A stretch of DNA of 64,000 nt. Origin: Anaeramoeba flamelloides. Taxonomy: Eukaryota > Metamonada > Anaeramoebidae. Every line of letters starts with the position of its first letter. Within the stretch, counting starts at the first letter, position 1. The translations under genes and the position numbers were made by a program. The stretch covers positions 1,674,001-1,738,000 of the forward strand of contig JANTQA010000075.1 of the NCBI GenBank assembly GCA_027625915.1, read 5' to 3'. Shown piece after piece: positions 12,195 through 22,855 of the stretch. The notes beneath the pieces are model-generated. The model searched no databases, had not been told where the DNA came from, and saw nothing but the letters and a program-made list of their open reading frames with translations.

Positions 12195-12931
12195 TTAAGG
12201 CTCTATTCATTTCTGATGGATTTGCTCCATACTCAAGGAGTGACTTGAAACCAAAAAGGGTATTGTGGAATTGCCCTTCTTTTGATTTACAAAATTCAAA
12301 TAACAAAAAAAAAATTCCATTGGATCTCTTTGACAAAAAATTCAAATAAAAAAAAAAAGTTATATTCTCAATTCGAAAAAATCAAATTTGGACAAAAAAA
12401 ATTTAAAAGATTTCTCAATTATGAAAAATCAAATTTTAAAAAAAAAAATTACTCGTTTCTTATTTTATATTTCCAAATGGTCAAATTTCTTCAATTTAAA
12501 ACAAATTGTTTTCTTAAAGTACAAAATCAATTTAATTCGATGTAATCTAATTTTTGGTTATTTTGTAACCCTCTAAATTTGACAAAGTAAGGATTTTGTA
12601 ACATTCTAGAGAAAAAAATAACTTATTTGAATATTGTAAAAAATGAAAAAAATCATCTTCGAGATCTCAAAAAGCGCCAAAGAGCGAAACTTGGAAACTA
12701 ACACCGTTGCTTTCAAAATTATAAATTTTAAACATTCAAATTGGAAATTGAGTTTCGCTATTTGGAGGTTTTTTCTAAAAATGTTCTAGTTTTTGATTGT
12801 TGATTTTTGGAAATCGATTGTATCTTCAGATGTTGATAGTTTTTGATTGGTATTAGGCACCCATAAAAATTACGAATTTTTTTTTCAATTTCAAGAAAAA
12901 TGATTTTTGACCATAATGACTAGACCCTTAA
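12195..12931. mobile_element. TIR element, AAGGGTCGAGTCATT family, short form
   Basis: About 737 bp. The ends are TTAAGGCTCTATTCATT at left and AATGACTAGACCCTTAA at right, which are imperfect inverted repeats. The inner text (catactcaaggagtgacttg and gagatctcaaaaagcgccaa) matches the two outer flanks of the composite at 42127-45432. Non-coding; the open frames inside are A/T-run artefacts. Present in this intron only, not in the other arm. Confidence 0.75.
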
Positions 12932-13849
12932 CCAAATTAGTTAATTGTATTTACTGGGATCCTTTATTCATGTTTTCGAGAAAACATATATTATTCCGAA
13001 TTTATAATAATTTATTCATCAAGATTTAAATAAACTCCATTTCGATAATTGATATATATATTATCAATTATTCTACCCCATTTACAATTCTCTGATTGAT
13101 TACTCATAACAATAAAAAAAAGAATATTCCTAATAATTGATTTGATATATATATTATATTATAACAAAAACTACTATCTATATATTTTATCAAAAAATAA
13201 AATAATCTTTGGGGAATAAAATTAAAAAAAAATTGATATTTTATTCTTTGGTTTTCATAATAAATGGAAAACAAAAATTTCATTAAATTGGTTAAAAAAG
13301 ACATTTTTAAAAAAATGTGAACTAAAAGTTCTAAAAAATGTTACTCAAACTATTTACTTTGACTTTTTTGAATGGTTTTAAAGCTACCTTTTAAAATTTG
13401 TGTTACTCATTTTTTTACAATGTCTTTTGATTCCAAGAAATTTTTTTTTTATTAACCGAACTAATATATTTTAATATTGATTTTTCAAAAGTTATTTTAA
13501 TTTCTGAAATAGAATTATTTTTAAAAAATAAATAAAAAACAAAGCAATAAAAATGAAAAAAATAATTTTTATTTTTAAAATTCAAATATTATTTATTAAA
13601 AATCTATTACAAATAAATACTCAAAATAAAAAATATAAAAAAATATATCTTTCAAACAGTTCACAAACTTCAATAAGAACTATTTAAAAGAACTATTTAA
13701 AAAACAATTTTAAAAAATTTTTTAAAACCACTTTTATATAATTTATTTCTTAATTTTAATAATTTTCAAATCAACAAAAATTTTTTTAGAATTGTATTTT
13801 CTTGTTCTAAAATCACCTTTTTCTTTTAACATCCGAAAAAAAAACACTT

Positions 13850-14430
13850 TTATTATTATTGATGGAAAAAGTGTAAATTACAGTCTAAATGTCCTTTTAC
13901 TTAAATTCCCTCAAAGGAAATTTAAGCGTAAAGTCATAGATTTCACAATTTTTCAATACAAAAGATAGACCCAAATTTTCCCCATGTATGTTTAAAAAGT
14001 AAAAACAAAAAATTGAAAAGAAAAAATATTGAAATTTAAAAAGCAAAAGAAAAAAATATTTGAAATTTAAAAAGCGTTTATAAGAAGCAATTGATAAAAA
14101 ATCAAAAAAAAAAAACAATGTTATCTTTAATTAAGGTTTTCCAAAATCACAGCCACTATACTTTTGGTAGATTTAATAATTTGATAATTGATCATGAATT
14201 TTCATTAGGGGATGGTTATTTAATTGTTATAATTCCAATTTTTTTTTTGATCAGATTTGCTTGAAACCTTTGGTCATTTTTAGCCTTTGCTATTTCGTTT
14301 TGATTTTCAAGTTACTCACACTTTAGTGTTTCAGTGTCACAGTATTAGCAAGTAATCACTTGATCCTTTTACTTTGTAACTCTTCTTCCCAATATAAAGA
14401 AGATTCAGCCTAGGGAAAAATGGAAAAAAA
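13850..14430 (+). repeat. Interspersed repeat insertion in intron 2 (family Y plus flank)
   Basis: Starts with a ~110 bp block containing 'gtgtaaattacagtctaaa' and a stem-loop (ttacttaaattccctc / gaaatttaag), and ends with 'gtaactcttcttccc...agaagattca'. The same two blocks lie in reverse order and strand at 62110-62540; the second block also occurs near 18130-18240. It interrupts the homology between the two arms, so it is younger than the duplication or was lost from one arm. Confidence 0.65.
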
Positions 14431-16664
14431 TACAAAACACTTTTATTTTTAAATAGCAAAACATATAAAGATTCTTAAATTTTAGGAAAATGTTTATATT
14501 TGAACATTTATTAAAGTTGTTAAATTATATTCAATAAACATTAATCATTTTTATTATTTGTATTTCAATCTAATATTAATATTATATGAATTTAATTAAA
14601 TTTTTTTTTTTTTTTTTTTTTTTTCTTTGAATATAAAAAAAAAAAATATTCTCCCAAATAGGCAATGAGAAGAAGACCAGATCATGTTTTATCATATTTT
14701 CTTGCAGAATTGATGACAACAGGATCTATCGATTCTGATGGTGTGATGATTATTAAAGGTGTATATCGCGAAAAACATATTGTACCTATCCTCAAACGAT
14801 ATATACGTAAATACATTTATTTTGATTTTTTTATTTTTTAATATTTTCATTATTTTTTAATAAAAAATCTTTTTTTGATTTTTTTTATTTTTTATATTCA
14901 TCAATTTCATTTATTCCATTTATTTCATTTATTCCATTTATTTCATTTTTTATTTTTTAAACTCTTTTCTTTTATTCATTTATAGAAACTTATGTTGCGT
15001 GCCAGGTCTGTAATAGTGTGATGACAAGTCTTATTAAAGATAATCGATTATTTTTTTGTAAAATGTGAACATTGTGATTCCAAAACAACTGTCCAAGGAA
15101 TCAAATCAGGAGCAGCAACAAATTTATTAAGAAGAAAACAAAAATTCCAAAATAAAAAATAAATCAAATTGAAAACAGATATTTTGATTTTCAATATTTG
15201 GAAATTTTTATTTTCAATTCGCAAATTATCAATCATTTTTAAACAAATCGAAAAATTAAAAAAAAAAATAAAATAAAATATATTCTTTTTCTTTTTGTTA
15301 ATTCACAAGAAACACATTAATTTTTATTTTTAAAAAAATAATTTTAAGAACAAATATCATATTAAAATAAATTTAAAAGTAAATTCCAATTATTTAAGTT
15401 TCATTTTTTAGCTGTTTTTTATTATTTCCTACTTTCTCTTCTTTGATTTTTTTGCACTTTTTCTTTCTCTCTACTTTTCTCTTTTTTTATATTTATTTCA
15501 AAAGTAAAGTAGTAAAAAAATACCTGGCATGAAATAAAAACGGTAGAAGATTTTTAATTGAGAATATTAGGATAAAAAAAAGTTCAAATATCTTTTATTT
15601 AATATCAAAAATTTTTTTATAAAAAACAAACTTTTTAAAAATTATAACTCACTCACTTATTAGAATGATGACTAATGAAATTGCACTTGTTCAAAACACC
15701 ATTCAATCAATCAAAAAACAAGAATAAAAATTATGATTTTTGAACTCTAATAAAGCTCGATAAAACTCGATTATTTATCCAAAAATAAGTAGATCTACTT
15801 ATGCTTATCAAACAATTGCTTGAGTATTCTATAGGAATTTTATTTTAATGAACTTTAGGTAGGTTTATTACTAGGTTGATAAAAAAATTAGGTTTAATAG
15901 AAAAATGATTTGATTGGGAAATATTTTAAATTACGCTTTTCCTAATATTAACAATTAAAAATCTTTTCTGGGAATTTTTTTACAGGTTAGTGTTTTTATC
16001 ACTACTATATATCGGGAAAATTATTTCTCTATATATTTTGTCTTTGCCAAATCAAAAAGATATATAATCACAGTTAATGAATGGTTTTTTGATCTTAAGA
16101 GCTAGATATACACTTTTATAATTAATTTTCAAAATCTTTTTTTCCAATTTCATTTAAATTGTGAAGATATGTACTTCCAAAATATTCTCCAATGATGATC
16201 AAAAAAAATTTATTTTTATATCTATTTTTTAATAAAAAATATATAATAAATTTTTATGTAACTTTATGGTGATTTTGTTTTCATTATAAACTTTTAATCA
16301 AAAATTGTGACCCATTTTATAAGGTTAATGGAAGTTATTTTGAGTATTTAATCAGTATTCTTATCAAAAAATATTTTTAGAATTTTTGTTTTTTTTTTTT
16401 TGTTTTTCATTTTTTTTCCTTTTTTCTTTTTCATTTTCTTTCTTTTTCCATTTTTCTTTTGTTTTTCTTTTTCGTTTTCAATTTTTTGTTTTCTTTTTTA
16501 TGCAAAAGATCATCTTGAAAAAAAAAAGAGATCTTCGAAAAGACCAATAATCACTAACAAAATTTCGAACATGTAAGCTTGTTTAATATGAATTTAATTA
16601 TAAGTAAAAGTTCTTGTTGTTCACTTTTTTTTGGTGAAATTTCATTAATAAAATATTGGTAATA

Positions 16665-16846
16665 CAGTCAGTTCCACTTTTAAGGCACAAACTTGCTACG
16701 AAATTTAAAGCACAAAAAAATCTCAAATTTTGTAATTTTTTTTTTACAATTTATTTTACTAGAATCTGAATTTTGTGCCTTAATTTGAGATTTTTTTGTG
16801 CCTTAAATTCCGTAGCATGTTTGTACCTTAAAAGTGGAACTGACTG
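16665..16846. mobile_element. Hairpin MITE, CAGTCAGTT family, copy C
   Basis: 182 bp, perfectly recognisable ends CAGTCAGTTCCACTTTTAAG and its complement, each flanked by TA (16663-16664 and 16847-16848). Shorter than other copies because one AAGGCACAAA block is missing from the left arm. The arms pair almost perfectly, suggesting a young copy. Confidence 0.9.
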
Positions 16847-18877
16847 TACTCATTTTAAAAATTGCCATTCCCTTTTTTGTATGATTATAATTTTATTTTT
16901 TTTTAATTTTTAAAATATGGGGTGTTTTTATATATTTAAAATAATTTAAAAAGTGAATTCAAATCAGATTAATTATTTGTTGTTCTTGAATACCAGAAAA
17001 TATTTTTTGTTTTCAATTTATTATTTCGGGTCAGTCACAATTTTTGAAATGGTATTTTCTTTTATGTTTCATATTTTGAATTTTTGATTAATTTGACCAG
17101 ATTCCATCATATTCAATCCTTTAAATGATTGAAAACCAATATAAACAATTATAACTACAACTTAAATAAATAATATTATATATTTTTTTAAAATTGCCTT
17201 AAAGGTGTTAAAAATGTTGGAAATATACAGATTAAGAATTCATTGAATTAAATTATAATCAAAGGTATGTAATTTAAAAAGATCAAAATATTTTTATTTT
17301 TAAGTTATCAATTTTTATTATAAAATAATTTTTTATTCTGGATCTTTTTCAAAGATTCAGAATTAATTTATAGTTATAAAATCATCAAATAGATGTCTTT
17401 TTCATTTTTTTTGTGTTTTTATTGAAAAAATCGGTTTTTTTTTCAATTTTTGAAAATGAAATTTTCCAAATAAAAACTTTTTTTGGGTTGGCAAAAAAAG
17501 GTAATAAAAGAAGTTAGAGTGTATTAAATTAAAAAATAAAAGATTATAAATTATCAAAGAATAAAAAAAATAGTTTTTTATTTCAGTATTCATCTTCAGT
17601 TACTATTTAATGGTTAATTTAATTGTATTCACTTTTCAGAAAAAAAGATAGTTAATTATTATTAATAAATAAAAAGATCTTTTATAATTATAATTATTAA
17701 AGTTATGTAAATTAAAATGTGGTTTTCCTTTTAAATATATACTTAAAAATAAATTTAAGGGTAAAATAAAAGATAACCTGATTAAAAATTGTAATGGAAT
17801 GTCTAATCTTATATTTAAGATTAAAAATGTTTAAACAAAATGGAAAAATTAAAAAGAAAAAAGAAGTTAATAAAAAATAATTTAAAATTTAAAACGGGTA
17901 ATATTCATAAAATCAGATGAAAATGAAACAATGATTTCGATAATAAAAAAAAAAAACAGAAAATTGCAATCAACACACTTTTAATAAATTTAATTTATTT
18001 AATTTGATAATTGAATATGAATTTATACTGGCCAGGGTTGTTAATTAAGATATTTATTTTTTAATTATTTTGATATAATTTCGTTTAACACTTGGTATTT
18101 TTTTCCTGTGTTTTTTATTATTATTATTTCCAAATTACTCATACTTTAGTGTTTCGGTGTCACAATAATAAACAAGTAATCCCTTGATTTTTCTACTTTG
18201 TAACTCTTCTTCTTAATATAAAGAAAATACAGATACAGGGAAATTGGAAAAAAAAGATATTCATTTATTTGAATGTATTAGAAAAAATTGGTAATTTTAT
18301 AATATTATTAGTTAGAACCATTATACTTTTACAAATTATTAAAGTATTCCTCAGAAATCGTATTTTTTCTTTTTATGATGAAATATAATTTTTCATAAAA
18401 AATTGTGTTGAAGATATTGGGATATTAGTAATTTTATCATAAAAATACAAAATATGTTTGTTTTTCTTCAAAATAAGATATAAAATGTTTTAAAGTTTCT
18501 TGAAAGTAAAGCATAATAATTTATTAAAAAAAAAAATCTTTAAAAATAAAATCACCAAGTTTCATAATAATACCTTATTAAAAATATATTTAATTTCAAG
18601 AAATTATGAAATTTATATTAAATTTGATAAAATGATAATTTCTTTATTTAGCTTGTATTATTAATCAATTTTTTCTTTTTATTGTACTAAAAAATATCAG
18701 AAAAACAACGAAGTCATTAACAAAAAAATATTTCATAAAATACTTTTTTAAAATCTGTTAAAATCAACTAGTTGCTTATTAAAAAACTTGTTAATATGGT
18801 TGTATAATAAATGATTAAGGGTATAATATTAGTTATGGCAATTTGTGAATAAACAATCAAAGATTAACAAGGTGAAT

Positions 18878-19426
18878 ATATTTAACTAAATTAAATTCGA
18901 AAAAAATAGACATGGTTAAAACAGTTGAAAAAAAAAAGAAATAGAGCACTTTAAATTCATATTAATGTAATTTTGATTTTAATACTTATTGTTTCATTTT
19001 TTGTCTTTTTTATTTTGTTTTAGTTTCCTTTTTCCCAGTTAACTTATCTTTATCATTTGATCGGGGTAATTTATCAATGGTTGAAAGAAAGTTAATATTG
19101 AGTTTGGTAAATTGAAAAATCATAAACAAATGGGCGATGGTATCTTACCATTTGATCGAACAGTAATTATATGTAGTTTTAGAACATATTTACAAATTTG
19201 ATTGTTTGTTCCCCCCGTTTCATCTCTTTTGGACATTTCTCTTTTTATTTTTGAGTTTGATAATTTTTATTATTATTATTATTTGGATAAAAATGGTTTT
19301 TTATAAATACATTAATACTGGGTAACTTAAATGTGGTTTTATATTAGGTTTGTAAAATACAATAAGTTGTGATTATTTTGCCTATTTTTGGTTGTAGGTG
19401 TGTTAAAATTTTTGGAATGGGGTTTA
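18878..19426 (+). mobile_element. Mariner-like non-autonomous element, TTGGACACACC family, copy 2
   Basis: Homologous along its length to 8625-9154 (shared 'tttcattttttgtcttttt', 'tcaatggttgaaag', 'gggtaacttaaatgtggttt'). The right end TTTTTGGAATGGGGTTTATA is clear. The left end (aactaaattaaattcg...) is degraded. No coding frame. Confidence 0.75.
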
Positions 19427-19554
19427 TAATTAGCAAAAATTTCAATATTTTTTAACCAAAACTATTAATACCAATTAATAATAACACTCAGTGGGTATAC
19501 CTGTATTTTTTTATGTATATTATCAAATAAATGATTTAAATTATATCTATTTGT

Positions 19555-20110
19555 TTTTTATACTCTTAATACTTGAAAAATAATCATTCATTTATTTATT
19601 GATTGTGAGACAGGAGTAATCAAAGAAAATTTACTAAATAAAAAAGAGAAGAAGAAAAATAATGAAAATATTAAAAAAGAATCATTCATAATCTTTTAAA
19701 TTTCAAGAAATTCAAAAATTATTGGAAATAAAAATCAAGGATCAATTTTTTCTGATCTTCGAGGATTCAATATTTGACATATTTTTCTTGGAATTTTTAA
19801 GGATAAAATAAAATTTTCGACATTTTTCGTTCGTGTAATATCACAGAAATTACTAAAAGTGTTATTTCTGAAAAACAAAGTGTTTAGCAAATTTTTCTTT
19901 TTCATTTTCATCCAAATATACAAACAATTTTTACAAAAAAAGGATCAATATCTTTTTACTGAAAAAATAATGGAAAAAATGAACTTCTTTTAAAAATGAT
20001 AACTCATTTCTCTAAAATTTGATAAATAAGTTTGTTTATGGTGTTTAATTGTATTTCTGAAAAAATAAATGCTCTATTACCTTTTTGTTCGAAAATTTGA
20101 AATAAAATTT
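19555..20110 (+). repeat. Diverged interspersed repeat (pair with 57715-58135)
   Basis: Order of shared blocks: 'aaatttcaagaaatt', 'ggattcaatattt', 'aaacttcttt.aaaaatgat', 'gataaatragttt', 'aaataa.tgctctattacc'. Copies are substantially diverged. The ends are undefined, and the A/T-rich 62-residue open frame within it is not supported. Confidence 0.5.
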
Positions 20111-20568
20111 CCTCGTCTCGTAACATTTAGATTTTTTGCCAATAAATTAATAAATTCTAAATCATACTATATATTCTCAAATTTCTAAATATTTAGTGGT
20201 ATTTTCAAAGATCTATTTTTTTTTTTTCAACTTGGTCTTATTTAAAAAATTTAGTATCAAAAAAAAAAAAATAATAAATTAACAAAAAAAGCAAAAAAAA
20301 AAGGTAAAAAATTAAATTTTATTTTTGAAAAAAATATTAAATAAAAATAAAACAAAAAACAAAATATAATAAAAAATTATTTTGCAAATCTAATATTAAT
20401 TCACATTAACAGGATAAATACATAATGTTAATACGAGAATAATACGAGAATAATATGTTAATAATATGTTAATAATATGGTGATAATATTGTAATAATAT
20501 AGTAATAAATCAGTAATAATACTTAAATAAAACAAATATATTGCTAAAAGGTTGTTTGGTATTTGTCC

Positions 20569-21753
20569 TTACATAATTTGGCACATTTTATTTTTCTTCG
20601 GGGTTGGTAATTGTGAGGAAAGGGAGGACTTCATATTCAATTGGAAATACTCAATCGAGTTTTCAATTTCGTTCATAAAATTCTTTGTCTTATTTCCATC
20701 TAGTCTGTTCGTATAAAAAAATCTAATTAGAGATTTCATTGTCTCTGTGGAATTTTTCGAATGGTCCTTGACGCTTTTAGTTGATTTGTCAATGGATAAG
20801 AAAAAGCCTCTATAGAGTTCTGATCTTGCAACGAGTATTAATTTGTGGACCTTGATTGATTCCTTTTTGACCTTGAGGGTGAAATCTTTTGAAGACTCTT
20901 GCTTGTATAAATTTCGTAGGTTCTTGATGACGGAAGTCACCCCAGAGAGGCTTTTAAATTGGACAGAGATTGTCTCGCACATCGAAGTAATTAAGGAAAC
21001 CTTGGACGGGTGTGTGTATCCTGTGTAAACCCATTCCAAAAAGACTGAGGCGTCCTCGTGGGTGACAGTCAGCAAAAGTTTCCTAATGGTTTTAACCTTA
21101 CACGGCGCAAGCCGCGATTCCAAAATGAGCCTGTGTGCCTTGATTTTCTTCCCTGAATTGGTTGCAAAGGAGCAATCGGTCAGTTCCTGTCGATGGAACA
21201 GATTTTTGAAGTCCTCCACAATGTCCTGGTGCTTCTGTTTCGTCTTGCTGATAATGAAATGGTGGATCATGTCAACAAAGGAACTGTCAACGCCCTCGCC
21301 AGTCTTCACAGAGATCTCGTAATAGGGACACTTCAACTTCCTTGCCAGACATTCGCCCTTCTTTTTCGACACCTTCCTCTCGTTTTTGGTACAAAGATCG
21401 GTCTTGTTTGCCACCAGAACCATTTTGAAATTTCTATCTTTTTTCAATTTTGAGATGTGGTTGTACAATTCAAGGATTTTGAGAAACGAATCAAGCGAGT
21501 CCACGGAGTACATAAACAGAAAATATTCATTGTTTGTATAATATTTGTCAACTATCACTTCAAGAGACTCCTCTCGAAGCAACTCCAAAATGCCCAAAAA
21601 AAAGTCTTGATCATCCATTTGTTCCAGTTCTAAAGATGTCTTTTCAACCTCCTGTTCAAGGTCAAAAAGCAAATTCGTGTCCAGTCGTGCCTTAAGGCTG
21701 CTTTTGCCAACCCCCTTTTCGCCAACAAGAATGATTTTTCGAAATAAATCCAT
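20569..21753 (-). CDS. Ras-like GTPase domain fused to two BTB domains, CAAX tail
   Basis: Intronless gene, 394 residues. Residues 1-170 are Ras-superfamily-like: P-loop GEKGVGKSS at 11-19, NKTD at 116-119 and an SVKTG variant of the SAK loop near 148-152. The expected DxxG switch-II motif is not seen: MDDQDFFLGI at 46-55 occupies that place, so GTP hydrolysis may be altered or lost. Residues 190-265 and 288-372 look like two BTB/POZ domains (DCSF..NSGKKIKAHRLILESR and DFTLKVKKESIKVHKLILVARS). The C terminus is CQIM, a plausible prenylation box, which with the preceding lysines would hold the protein at a membrane. The order resembles animal RhoBTB, which recruits cullin-3 ubiquitin ligases; that role is an inference here. 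Start supported by an A-rich context (acaaATGG) with no upstream in-frame ATG noticed. Codon use and base composition are clearly less A+T-rich than the surroundings. Confidence 0.88.
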   Translation of the reverse strand: MDLFRKIILVGEKGVGKSSLKARLDTNLLFDLEQEVEKTSLELEQMDDQDFFLGILELLREESLEVIVDKYYTNNEYFLFMYSVDSLDSFLKILELYNHISKLKKDRNFKMVLVANKTDLCTKNERKVSKKKGECLARKLKCPYYEISVKTGEGVDSSFVDMIHHFIISKTKQKHQDIVEDFKNLFHRQELTDCSFATNSGKKIKAHRLILESRLAPCKVKTIRKLLLTVTHEDASVFLEWVYTGYTHPSKVSLITSMCETISVQFKSLSGVTSVIKNLRNLYKQESSKDFTLKVKKESIKVHKLILVARSELYRGFFLSIDKSTKSVKDHSKNSTETMKSLIRFFYTNRLDGNKTKNFMNEIENSIEYFQLNMKSSLSSQLPTPKKNKMCQIM

Positions 21754-22714
21754 TTGTAATTACTTGGTAAATTTTGATCGTTTTTTGTTGTTGGAAAATA
21801 ATTCTAAAAAAAATAAAAAAAAAAGTTCTGAATTTGGAAATTTTTGAAAAAAAAAATAACAAATAGATTTTGTTTGGTAAAAAAAAGATTTTTGTCTTTT
21901 CAATTCAAAACAAAGTTTTAAAAAGGATTTGTAAATAAAATTAATGAAATAAAAATGATTGGTTTTTTTCCATTTTGCTTTTGAAAACTTTGGGTTTTTT
22001 TTATTTTTTTTTTGACAACCAAACGAAACTGATATACTCTTTTGGTATAAATTCTCCTTTTCTTATAAATCGTATTTTTTCCAAACAGTTTTTTTTTTTT
22101 CTCTTAATTTAAATTTCGGTTGTAAGAAACAAGAAACCCAGTAACTAATTGGATTATTCATTTTTGTCAAACAAATTTAGTTTTCTTTTTTTTGAAAATA
22201 AATCAGTAAAAAGTCTTAAATTTTGATCAATCACAAGAGGAAGATATTCCTCCTAACAATGGGTACCCTACCAAATAACATTCTTTTTCAAGATGAAAAA
22301 CCAATTGAATTTTTTTTAAGAAAAATTAAACAATTGTAGAAAGGATTTTATTGAAGATCTTTTTTCTGAATTCAGTTTAGTAAGCTATTTGAAAATGTGT
22401 TTGCTTGATAGATCATTTTTCATAATGATCCTGAAAAATTTTTTTTGAGTTTTGAAAAGTTTGATAGTCATAAGATTTGATAGTTGCAATGTAGTTTTTG
22501 CAATTCGTTTTAAATTTTTTTCGAATTTACTCCAAATTTCTAACAACAAATTATTTATTTGGAACAATAAAAACTTTTTTGCAACTTTTTGGAATCACTG
22601 ATTTAATCAACTCTAAAGAAGTTACCATATAGACACGTGTTTTTATATCTTTTTTTTGTTTGTTCGATTCGTTTATTATATTTACAAAGATCAATACTGA
22701 ATTTTGTAAAAGAA

Positions 22715-22855
22715 ATTGGAAAAATTTTCACTTCATTTCTCCTTTTCTTTGATACACAACGTTCACAAAATTCTTCTTCAATGTTTTCAAACTCTCTTTG
22801 TCAAAAAAAAAAAAACGAAGGAAGTGAAAAGTTATTCCCATTTGGCAACCAAACA
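22715..22855. repeat. Palindromic repeat, TTTTCACTTCATTT family, copy 1
   Basis: Left arm 'gaaaaattttcacttcattt' and right arm 'ggaagtgaaaagttattccc' face each other around a diverged centre. The same arrangement recurs at about 34748-34862 and 43020-43140. An open frame of 104 residues overlaps it and is therefore not called. Confidence 0.55.

Larger units (their letters stand above)
10909..14661 (+). other. Long intron 2 of second eIF2 beta copy
   Basis: 3753 bp from gtaatc to aaatag. The first ~335 bp are virtually identical to the other copy, then similarity stops abruptly at about 11244. The interior contains a 737 bp TIR element (12195-12931) and a repeat-rich insertion (about 13830-14430). 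12960-13830 is again alignable with 990-1860 of the other arm. No independent gene seen. Confidence 0.8.
10236..15068 (+). pseudogene. Second eIF2 beta copy, frameshifted in last exon
   Basis: Inverted paralogue of the gene at 104-5230. Exons 10236-10625, 10768-10908, 14662-14806 and 14986 onward have the same GT-AG boundaries and phases as the first copy (introns 142, 3753 and 179 bp). Exons 1-3 read through intact, with a small change in the first lysine block. In exon 4 a T run after the TTA codon for DNRL has 7 T instead of the 6 in the intact copy, so the frame shifts and ends at TGA 15066-15068. The unshifted stop would lie at 15160-15162. The truncated product keeps CQVC but loses CEHC, so it could not close the zinc ribbon. 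The upstream sequence differs from the intact copy beyond 118 bp 5' of the ATG, so promoter elements may also differ. Because the change is in a homopolymer, a sequencing error must be excluded before calling it a true pseudogene. Confidence 0.75.
10118..15270 (+). repeat. Right arm of large inverted duplication
   Basis: Reverse-oriented partner of 1-5348. It begins 118 bp before the second eIF2 beta ATG and continues to at least 15270, past the 3' end of the gene. Compared with the left arm it carries two extra insertions in intron 2 (12195-12931 and about 13830-14430), lacks the small element found at 2743-2954 in the left arm, and has far fewer copies of the 9-bp intron-3 repeat. Confidence 0.9.
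15271..20568. other. Gene-free repeat-rich stretch
   Basis: No supported gene over 5.3 kb. It holds a hairpin MITE (16665-16846), a mariner-like element (18878-19426), a repeat pair member (19555-20110), a block at 15600-15790 that is inverted relative to 36395-36560, a second piece of the family Y insertion near 18000-18240, and a pyrimidine-rich tract at 16387-16500. The remainder is featureless A+T-rich DNA. Confidence 0.65.
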
